Source of the DNA: Actinomycetes bacterium
Lineage (GTDB): Bacteria > Actinomycetota > Thermoleophilia > Gaiellales > Gaiellaceae
DNA length: 5,220 nt
Direction: 5' to 3'
NCBI GenBank assembly: GCA_030624785.1
Contig: JAUXJK010000173.1
Span: forward strand, 1-5,220
The notes beneath the pieces were generated by a model, which worked only from the letters and a program-made list of their open reading frames with translations, was not told where the DNA came from and did no database searches. Shown piece after piece: positions 1-5,220 of this stretch. The position numbers and the translations under genes are program-made. Every line of letters begins with the position of its first letter. Positions within the stretch are counted from its first letter, which is position 1.

Positions 1-946
1 CCAGGCACGCGAGCGTCCCGACAACGCCGGCGCGCGCAACCGAGGGCTGCCAACCGACCGCTCCTACATACGCGGCGATGGCCAGAATTGCGAGAAGTTG
101 ACCAGCAATCCCGGGAACGCCGGCGATCCACGCGACCAAAAGCGTGCCGGCCACGACGTACGCGACGTTCTGGCCAGATACCGCGAGTAGATGGAAGAGG
201 CCGGAGTCTCGAAAGTCGTCGAGCAGATCCGTGTCGAGCGCCTCGTCCTCGCCAAGCACGACCCCTCTCACCAGAGCTCGTTGGCTCTCGTTCATGCCCT
301 CCCCCATGCCGGCTGCGAGAAAGCGCCTGACGCGATCACTCACGCCAGCGACCCCGCCGCGCGAGCCCACCACGCTGAACCAGGGCGCCTCGAGCACCAC
401 CTGAATTCCATTTCGCGCGAGGTAGGCCGATTCGTCAAACGATCGGCTCTCACCGGTTTCTCGAGGCCCCTCCGGAGCGACGACCTTCACCAAGGCGGCA
501 AGCACGTCGCCACGCCGAGGCCGCCCCACCGCGAGGGGGGCCTCTAGCTGCGCGACCTCGTTGACCACCTCGCCATCGAAGTCTCGAACCCGAACGAACA
601 TCCGCAACTGGGTCGAACCCGTTCGCACAGGCGAGCTGACCTCAACGACCACCTGGCCGACATCGCCGATTCTGGTTGCGAGCAAGCTGCTGTCAGACTC
701 ATCGAGCCGCACCGCTCCCCATGTGAGGCCAGCAAGCAGGAGGCCCGCAGCTAGGAGAGCCACCCGACTCCTCTCGCTCCATACGGCCACGCCAAAGACG
801 ACGACGACGCAGATCGCGCCGAGCAAGGCCGGGGGTCGAATGACCAGAGCACCACCCAGGCCCGCCGCGAATGCGCTCGTCAGAATGTGCGGCGCCGGAA
901 CCTCCGCGAGACGATCGGCAGCGGCCCTCAGTCGATCGATGTGCAG
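1..946 (-). CDS. comEC: ComEC/Rec2-family DNA uptake channel, N-terminal part (runs off left edge)
   Basis: This gene encodes the inner-membrane channel of natural transformation, which carries single-stranded DNA into the cytoplasm. Reading from a CTG at 946, 315 codons are present before the window edge. Hydrophobic segments lie at about residues 20-36, 40-56 and 62-79. A soluble DUF4131-like region follows, containing FDESAYLARNGI from residue 170, a form typical of the family. The ComEC signature GLFHLLAVSGQNV starts at residue 249, and further hydrophobic segments run to the edge. The rest of the competence domain and any C-terminal metallo-beta-lactamase-like domain lie outside. The gene follows comEA in the same reading frame, separated only by the TGA at 959-961. 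No ATG, GTG or TTG occurs in frame before TTG at 826, which would remove the first membrane segment. GAGGAG (955-960) lies 8 nt before the CTG, so CTG is my preferred start. The family call is firm; the start is not. Confidence 0.9.
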   Translation of the reverse strand, partial: MHIDRLRAAADRLAEVPAPHILTSAFAAGLGGALVIRPPALLGAICVVVVFGVAVWSERSRVALLAAGLLLAGLTWGAVRLDESDSSLLATRIGDVGQVVVEVSSPVRTGSTQLRMFVRVRDFDGEVVNEVAQLEAPLAVGRPRRGDVLAALVKVVAPEGPRETGESRSFDESAYLARNGIQVVLEAPWFSVVGSRGGVAGVSDRVRRFLAAGMGEGMNESQRALVRGVVLGEDEALDTDLLDDFRDSGLFHLLAVSGQNVAYVVAGTLLVAWIAGVPGIAGQLLAILAIAAYVGAVGWQPSVARAGVVGTLACL

Positions 947-954
947 CGACGCGT

Positions 955-960
955 CTCCTC
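955..960 (-). promoter_or_regulatory. Ribosome binding site for comEC overlapping the comEA stop codon
   Basis: The minus strand reads TGAGGAG here, so the last two bases of the comEA stop codon form part of a strong GAGGAG Shine-Dalgarno match. Eight bases (ACGCGTCG) separate it from a CTG codon at 944-946 in the comEC frame. No ATG, GTG or TTG in any minus-strand frame lies within the normal spacing of this site. It therefore points to the unusual CTG as the initiation codon, with translation probably coupled to termination of comEA. Confidence 0.6.
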
Positions 961-1609
961 AGGGTGCCACGAGATCGCGGATGGCATCGACACGTGCAGG
1001 ACCGATGCCCGAGATCGCTGTGAGTTCATCCGCGGACCGGAAAGGGCCGTGCTCGTTTCGGTGAGCGACGATTTTCTCCGCCGTGACCGGGCCAACCCCT
1101 GGAAGTCGCTCAAGCTCAGCGGCGCTAGCCGTACTCAACGAGATCGGCCCGATCGTCGCCGCGCCTGCAGGCGACCCGTCAGACGCTCCCGGTGTGAGCG
1201 GTGGGCCACCTGCGCCCACCCCCGTCGACTCTCGCGCCGCTGTTGGCCGAAGCGGCACGAGCACCTGTTGCCCATCGACGAGTTGGGCCGCGAGATTGAT
1301 GCTCTCGAGCCAGGCTCGCACCCTCGGCCCGCCCGCGCGCTCGACAGCGTCGCTGACACGACTACCAGCCTCGAGTTCGTAGACTCCGGGCTCTCGAACC
1401 GCACCTGCTACATGGACAAGAACGCGATCAGCATTCGGCTCGGCAGCGAGCTGATCGCTGACCAAGCTGAGTGATTCCGTCGCTTCGGGCGCGGCAGGAC
1501 CGCTCTTTGATTCGGTGCCCACGACTGAGCGCCCTACGAGTACCAGCAAGGCCAAGATCACTACTCCGTACGCCATCGCCTGACGACGCGAGACGCTCGG
1601 CATGCCCAT
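959..1609 (-). CDS. comEA: ComEA-family competence DNA receptor (SLBB + helix-hairpin-helix)
   Basis: ComEA is a membrane-anchored receptor that binds double-stranded DNA outside the cell membrane and delivers it to the ComEC channel. From the ATG at 1609 the product is 216 residues, a usual size for the family. It has a short basic N-terminus, one membrane segment at about residues 14-30 and an SLBB (soluble-ligand-binding beta-grasp) domain at about 62-120, with VAGAVREPGVY and a later INLAAQLVDGQQV. A Gly/Pro/Ala-rich linker spans about 121-155. A C-terminal pair of helix-hairpin-helix motifs follows: LPGVGP (169-174) and ISGIGP (199-204), with HRNEHGPFRSADEL between them. The usual INLNTAS opening of this domain reads ISLSTAS here. 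The start is uncertain: TTG at 1651, directly after an in-frame TAG, would add 14 Arg-rich residues, and ATG at 1603 is also possible; none has a convincing ribosome binding site. It lies 89 bases (47 with TTG) after leuS and directly before comEC, consistent with one transcript. Confidence 0.93.
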   Translation of the reverse strand: MGMPSVSRRQAMAYGVVILALLVLVGRSVVGTESKSGPAAPEATESLSLVSDQLAAEPNADRVLVHVAGAVREPGVYELEAGSRVSDAVERAGGPRVRAWLESINLAAQLVDGQQVLVPLRPTAARESTGVGAGGPPLTPGASDGSPAGAATIGPISLSTASAAELERLPGVGPVTAEKIVAHRNEHGPFRSADELTAISGIGPARVDAIRDLVAP

Positions 1610-1698
1610 GCAGCGAGCTTGCCGACGACGGCGTGCCGCAACCGACGCCAACTATGCCAAGACCGCGCCTAATTCGGCATGCACTCAGCGACAGAGTT

Positions 1699-4152
1699 CT
1701 AGCCGACGACGATGTTGACGAGCTTGTCGGGCACCACAATCGTCTTCCTCACCTCGCGGCCCTCGAGATGGGACTGCACCTTCGGCAGCGAGATCGCCAT
1801 CGACACCAGGGCATCCTTGTCCAGGCCCGTCGCCACGTGCGCACGATCTCTCACCTTGCCGTTGACCTGTACGACGAGCTCGAATGTGTCGTGCTCCAAC
1901 ATCGAAGCATCTGCGGCCGGCCACGAGTGCTCCCAGAGCCGCTCGTGCCCGAGTCGTTCCCACAGCTCTTCGGCAACGTGGGGCGCGTACGGCTGAATCA
2001 GGCTCACCGCGGTCTCGCACGCGAATCTGGCGCCAGGAGAATCGGGTGCTTTCGAGATCTCGTTCACGAGCGCCATGACCGAAGCCACGGGCGTGTTGAA
2101 CTGGAACCGGCGTCCCAGGTCATCGCTGACCTTGGCGATTGTCTCGTGCGCCGTGTGAAAGAGCGGCCCTTCCGATGCGACCGAGGCTCGTCCGGCAGAC
2201 TCCGAGTCGACGACCTCGTGCACGACCCGCCACAGGCGGCCGAGAAAGCGACTCGTGCCTTCGATGCCCGAATCCTGCCACTCGACATCATCCTCGGCTG
2301 GCCCCATGAACAGGATGTACAGGCGTAGCGCGTCGGCGCCGAACTCGTCGATCAGTGCGTCAGGCGGCACGACATTGCCTTTGGACTTGGACATCTTTGC
2401 CCCGTCGCGATAGATCATCCCCTGCGTGAAGAGACGCAGGAACGGCTCGCGAAATCCAACGAGGTCGAGATCGTTCATCACCTTCGTGAAGAACCGCGCA
2501 TACATGAGGTGCAGAATCGCGTGCTCGACCCCACCGATGTACTGGTTGATCGGCGCCCAGTAGTCGACGATCTCGCGACGCACAGGGAGCGTGTCGCAGT
2601 GAGCGTCCGCGTAACGCAGGAAGTACCACGACGAGTCGACGAACGTATCCATCGTGTCGGTCTCACGACGAGCCTCGGCGCCACATGCCGGGCAACTCGT
2701 GGCGACCCAGTCCTCGGCGGCTGCAAGCGGCGAGCGCCCCTTGGGCACATAGTCCTCGATCTCGGGAAGCAACACCGGCAACTCATCCATGGGGACAGGC
2801 ACCGTGCCGCACGACTCACAATGCACGATCGGTATCGGACAACCCCAGTAGCGCTGCCGTGAAAGCAGCCAGTCGCGAAGGCGATAGTGAACCGTCGCCT
2901 CGCCGAGACTTCGTTCCTCTAACCACGCCGTGATGCCGTCGATCGCCTCGGGTATAGGAAGCCCGGAGAACTCTGCAGAGTTGAGCGCGCGCGCATCGGT
3001 CGACTTGTCCGTATAGGGCAGCTCAACTGCGGCGCCATCGGCCGGCTCAACGACCTGTCGGATCTCGAGCCCAAATGTCGTGGCAAACTCGTGGTCACGC
3101 TCGTCGTGCGCGGGGACAGCCATGATCGCGCCCGTCCCGTATTCGAGCAGCACGTAGTCCGCGATCCAGATGGGAAGCTCCGCCCCGTTTACGGGATTCG
3201 TGATCGTGCGGCCCGTGTCAACGCCTGTTTTCTCACGCTCGGCACTCGCACGCTCGACCGTGGTTCGGCCCGCAGCTTGACGAACGTAGTCCATGACCTC
3301 GCCCTCGCGCGCTGTTCCTTGCACAAGCTCAGCAACGAGCGGGTGCTCTGGAGCGAGCACGAAGAACGTGGCGCCAAACAGTGTGTCTGACCTCGTCGTG
3401 AACACCGGGACGTCGATGTCGAGATCCGCGATGCGAAACCGCACCTCGGCTCCATGGGATCGGCCGATCCAGTTGCGCTGCATCGTCAGGACTCGCTCTG
3501 GCCACGACTCGAGGAGGTCCATCTCGTCGAGAAGGCGGTCGGCGTACTCGGTGATCTTGAAGAACCACTGCTCGAGGCTCTTCTGCTCCACCTCTGCCCC
3601 ACACCGCTCGCAGCAACCGTCGATCACCTGCTCGTTTGCGAGAACCGTTTGATCGACCGGGCACCAGTTGACCGGCGCTTCCCGACGATAAGCGAGACCC
3701 TTCTCGTAGAACTTGAGGAATAGCCACTGCGTCCAACGGTAGTAGTCGGGATTGTGTGTCGAGAGCTCGCGATCCCAGTCGATCGCCCAGCCCATCCGTC
3801 TCATCTGAGCTCGAATGGCAGCGATATTGCGTTCCGTAATGGCTCTTGGGTGGCCGCCTTCGCGAATTGCCGCGTTCTCGGCCGGTAGCCCGAACGCGTC
3901 GTATCCCATGGGCCGTAGTACCTTCTCGCCGTTGCGTCGGCGGAAGTGCACAACGACATCGCCAAGCGTGTAGTTCTTGACATGACCCATGTGGAGCTCG
4001 CCAGAGGGGTACGGAAGCATCTCGAGCACATAGGTGCGCGGCACATCGGCGTCCACATCGGCAGGCTCGGGGTTGGCTACGTTGAACGCGCCTTCGCGCG
4101 CCCACACGTTCTGCCACTTCTTCTCGATCTGCTCGGGTTCGTATCGCCGCAT
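1699..4152 (-). CDS. leuS: Leucyl-tRNA synthetase
   Basis: This class I aminoacyl-tRNA synthetase attaches leucine to tRNA(Leu) in the cytoplasm, using ATP. From the ATG at 4152 it has 817 residues. Visible landmarks are HMGH (the HIGH motif, 54-57), KMSKS (586-590) and RQRYWG (432-437). Cys-rich putative zinc sites are WCP at 164 with CCERC (180-184), and CXXC pairs at 445/448 and 487/490. The CP1 editing domain spans roughly 220-410, with the threonine-rich TTRSDTLFG at 252 and HDERD (D350, D353) for hydrolysis of mischarged tRNA. The C-terminal domain contains VVQVNGKVRDR and ends in KLVNIVVG. The segment QGMIYRDGAKMSKS runs straight into KMSKS, so the leucine-specific insertion of the E. 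coli enzyme is absent; this explains much of the shorter length. I prefer ATG 4152 because MRRYEPEQIEKKWQ matches the family's usual N-terminus and GAGG lies 5 nt upstream. A GTG at 4233 is in frame and would add 27 unlikely residues. The gene heads the minus-strand block with comEA and comEC. Confidence 0.98.
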   Translation of the reverse strand: MRRYEPEQIEKKWQNVWAREGAFNVANPEPADVDADVPRTYVLEMLPYPSGELHMGHVKNYTLGDVVVHFRRRNGEKVLRPMGYDAFGLPAENAAIREGGHPRAITERNIAAIRAQMRRMGWAIDWDRELSTHNPDYYRWTQWLFLKFYEKGLAYRREAPVNWCPVDQTVLANEQVIDGCCERCGAEVEQKSLEQWFFKITEYADRLLDEMDLLESWPERVLTMQRNWIGRSHGAEVRFRIADLDIDVPVFTTRSDTLFGATFFVLAPEHPLVAELVQGTAREGEVMDYVRQAAGRTTVERASAEREKTGVDTGRTITNPVNGAELPIWIADYVLLEYGTGAIMAVPAHDERDHEFATTFGLEIRQVVEPADGAAVELPYTDKSTDARALNSAEFSGLPIPEAIDGITAWLEERSLGEATVHYRLRDWLLSRQRYWGCPIPIVHCESCGTVPVPMDELPVLLPEIEDYVPKGRSPLAAAEDWVATSCPACGAEARRETDTMDTFVDSSWYFLRYADAHCDTLPVRREIVDYWAPINQYIGGVEHAILHLMYARFFTKVMNDLDLVGFREPFLRLFTQGMIYRDGAKMSKSKGNVVPPDALIDEFGADALRLYILFMGPAEDDVEWQDSGIEGTSRFLGRLWRVVHEVVDSESAGRASVASEGPLFHTAHETIAKVSDDLGRRFQFNTPVASVMALVNEISKAPDSPGARFACETAVSLIQPYAPHVAEELWERLGHERLWEHSWPAADASMLEHDTFELVVQVNGKVRDRAHVATGLDKDALVSMAISLPKVQSHLEGREVRKTIVVPDKLVNIVVG

Positions 4153-4263
4153 CTCGTCCTCGTTCGGGAGGAAAAGCGTAGCGCCTGCCCTCACCCTCCC
4201 CAGCAATGTACGGACTGAGATCGCCCCGATCACGCAGCAGGCCAGCTACTAGACTGGATCACC
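4153..4263. promoter_or_regulatory. Divergent intergenic region between leuS and plsC
   Basis: This 111-bp region must hold the promoters of both leuS (minus) and the acyltransferase gene (plus), unless one starts inside the opposing gene. On the plus strand TAGACT (4250-4255) resembles a -10 box and would place a transcript start within a few bases of the GTG at 4264; no good -35 box is visible at the normal distance. On the minus strand TACATT (about 4205-4210) is a possible -10 box with a weak GTGATC 17 bp upstream. A 6-bp inverted repeat, GGGAGG/CCTCCC on the minus strand (4195-4200 and 4166-4171), lies in the presumed leuS leader. The promoter assignments are guesses from short matches. 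Confidence 0.35.
4158..4161 (-). promoter_or_regulatory. Ribosome binding site deciding the leuS start
   Basis: The minus strand reads GAGG five bases before the ATG at 4150-4152. This supports that ATG over the in-frame GTG at 4233, which has no purine-rich match at the right distance. The same bases can pair with TCCTC (4168-4172) just upstream in a 5-bp hairpin with a 6-base loop, which could reduce access to the site. Confidence 0.6.
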
Positions 4264-5058
4264 GTGCTGACCGAGCTCGGCATCGGGTACCTGTGGGGCC
4301 ATCATCCAGAGCGCTACTGGAAGATCGCGCGCCACTTTCTGCCTCCAGCCGTTGGGGTGATTGCCCCAAACGCGGGCTACGGCAACGACCGCATGCCCGA
4401 ACAGGGCGGCGTCGTCATCGCTGCCAACCATTTTGGCACGATCGATCCGCCGCTGATCGCTTCGCACTCAACACGCGCGATCTACTTCATGACCAAGCTC
4501 GAGCTTCTAGAGATGCCGCTCATCGGTGAACTTCTCCGCCACTCGGGTGCATACTCCGTGCGCCGCGGCGAAAACGACCGCGACGCAATCCGAATGTCGC
4601 GCTGGCTGCTGCAACAGGGCCACGTCGTCGGCATGTTCATGGAAGGGACCCGCCAGGAGTTCGGCTATCCGGGCCCGGTACATCCCGGCGGTGCCATGAT
4701 CGCTATCCAGGAAGGCGTCCCCGTAATTCCGTGCGGAATCGACACGTTCCAGTGGCGAGTCATCGGCAACCGCCGCCGGTGCTGCGTCGTGTGGGGCGAA
4801 CCGATGGATCTCAGCTATCTCCCGAGACGCAGCGCCGGCTATCGAGAGGGCGCGATACTCCTCGAGCGAGAGATCAACCGCCTGTGGCGTCAGGCCGGCC
4901 AGGCCGTAGTCGATGGATTCCCCGACGCGCTGCCCGACGGCACGCCAAAGAGGGAGTGGATTCGCTCCTGGCACGCGCTGGACGACACCTCTCTTGAAGC
5001 ATGGCCCGATGAGCCGTGGGCGGCGGCACCGATGGGCAGACTTTTCAAGGACGGATAG
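4264..5058 (+). CDS. PlsC-family 1-acyl-sn-glycerol-3-phosphate acyltransferase (lysophosphatidate acyltransferase-like)
   Basis: The 264-residue product belongs to the PlsC/LPLAT acyltransferases, membrane-associated enzymes that transfer a fatty acyl group to a lysophospholipid such as 1-acylglycerol-3-phosphate to make phosphatidate. Motif I is ANHFGTIDPP, with the catalytic H56-X4-D61 pair. Motif II is SGAYSVRRGEND (about 94-105), with the arginines that bind the glycerol phosphate. Motif III is FMEGTRQ (125-131), where methionine replaces the usual proline of FPEGTR. Motif IV is VPVIPCGI. The C-terminal ~60 residues are rich in Trp, Asp and Arg and match nothing I recognise. No clear N-terminal membrane segment is visible, so association may be peripheral. 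The start is GTG: it is the only ATG/GTG/TTG after an in-frame TGA at 4216-4218, though its ribosome binding site is weak (only GGA). The gene is divergent from leuS. The exact acyl acceptor, and whether it is the cell's main PlsC, cannot be told from sequence. Confidence 0.92.
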   Translation: MLTELGIGYLWGHHPERYWKIARHFLPPAVGVIAPNAGYGNDRMPEQGGVVIAANHFGTIDPPLIASHSTRAIYFMTKLELLEMPLIGELLRHSGAYSVRRGENDRDAIRMSRWLLQQGHVVGMFMEGTRQEFGYPGPVHPGGAMIAIQEGVPVIPCGIDTFQWRVIGNRRRCCVVWGEPMDLSYLPRRSAGYREGAILLEREINRLWRQAGQAVVDGFPDALPDGTPKREWIRSWHALDDTSLEAWPDEPWAAAPMGRLFKDG

Positions 5059-5220
5059 CGACTCGGTCGATCTGACGGCCTCGAAGGTTGATTGCCTTGA
5101 CGACGAGAGCCTTCTTGCGAGCGACGACCGACAGAAAGCCAACAACAACACGAGCCTGAACCAGCTTCGGCTCGTCCGAATCACAGGCCCGCAGCGGGTG
5201 GGCGGGGCGACCGCCGCCGC
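5059..5220. other. Region after plsC with no identifiable gene; two weak open frames reach the edge
   Basis: On the minus strand a frame is open from the right edge to a TGA at 5045-5047, overlapping the end of plsC by 14 bp. It gives 57 residues ending in AINLRGRQIDRVAIRP, with no start codon in the window. About half of its third codon positions in the clear part are G or C, well below the neighbouring genes. On the plus strand a frame from ATG 5009, inside the plsC 3' end, is also open to the edge (70 codons), with a higher G/C third-position share but no ribosome binding site. I recognise neither product. An imperfect inverted repeat, GAGCC...GGCTC (5151-5172), has no T-run after it and is not a convincing terminator. 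Confidence 0.3.

Noticed and set aside
796..808. Short GAC/CGA triplet repeat
   Set aside because: It simply encodes a run of four valines in a ComEC membrane segment.
64..1064. Several short open frames on both strands at the left end
   Set aside because: The minus-strand comEC frame explains this stretch with clear family motifs; the others are Arg/Ser/Pro-rich shadows.
1652..1698. Terminator between leuS and comEA
   Set aside because: Only a 5-bp repeat (ATGCC...GGCAT on the minus strand) with a long loop and no T-run is present; it does not look like a terminator.
1471..2328. Long plus-strand open frame (285 codons) antisense to leuS
   Set aside because: It lies opposite the well-conserved C-terminal part of LeuRS; its translation is Arg- and His-rich with no domain, and long antisense frames are expected in high-GC genes.
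3329..4117. 262-codon minus-strand frame inside leuS
   Set aside because: It overlaps the catalytic and editing regions of LeuRS in another frame and its translation is Arg/Ser-rich low-complexity sequence typical of a shadow frame.
4153..4263. T-box riboswitch or leucine leader-peptide attenuator upstream of leuS
   Set aside because: No T-box consensus or terminator hairpin with a T-run is visible. The few leucine codons in the leader are in the leuS frame itself, with no separate stop.
4507..5184. 225-codon minus-strand frame opposite plsC
   Set aside because: It covers the conserved acyltransferase motifs on the other strand and shows no recognisable domain of its own.
5188..5198. Palindrome CCCGCAGCGGG
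   Set aside because: A 4-bp stem with a 3-base loop is expected by chance in G/C-rich DNA and no T-run follows.

Overview
The window is high-GC chromosomal DNA with strong G/C bias at third codon positions. Its gene content and order suggest a high-GC Gram-positive bacterium (Actinomycetota). The order leuS - comEA - comEC is familiar in that phylum. The HLLAVSGQN form of the ComEC signature and the shape of the acyltransferase would fit Thermoleophilia-like lineages, but this assignment is an inference and is weak.

Layout: a three-gene block on the minus strand reads from right to left. It starts with leuS (leucyl-tRNA synthetase, start about 4152, stop 1699). Next is comEA (DNA-binding competence receptor with SLBB and helix-hairpin-helix domains, start about 1609 or 1651, stop 959). 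Last is comEC (DNA-uptake channel), whose first ~315 codons lie in the window before it runs off the left edge. The genes are closely spaced and probably co-transcribed. A 111-bp divergent intergenic region (4153-4263) separates leuS from a plus-strand plsC-type acyltransferase gene (4264-5058). The last ~160 bases (5059-5220) hold no gene I can identify.

How the genes work together: ComEA binds double-stranded DNA outside the cell membrane and hands it to ComEC, which passes one strand into the cytoplasm. LeuRS charges tRNA(Leu) and is linked to the com genes only by position. The acyltransferase acts in membrane phospholipid synthesis or lipid remodelling.

I found no mobile element, CRISPR array, tRNA, rRNA or defence-like module. 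The most interesting points are about gene expression. The comEC gene has no ATG, GTG or TTG at its apparent start: a strong GAGGAG overlaps the comEA stop codon and is placed correctly for a CTG start. The leuS leader contains two mutually exclusive short pairings, one of which would hide the ribosome binding site. Smaller points are substitutions at motif positions in PlsC, LeuRS and ComEA.
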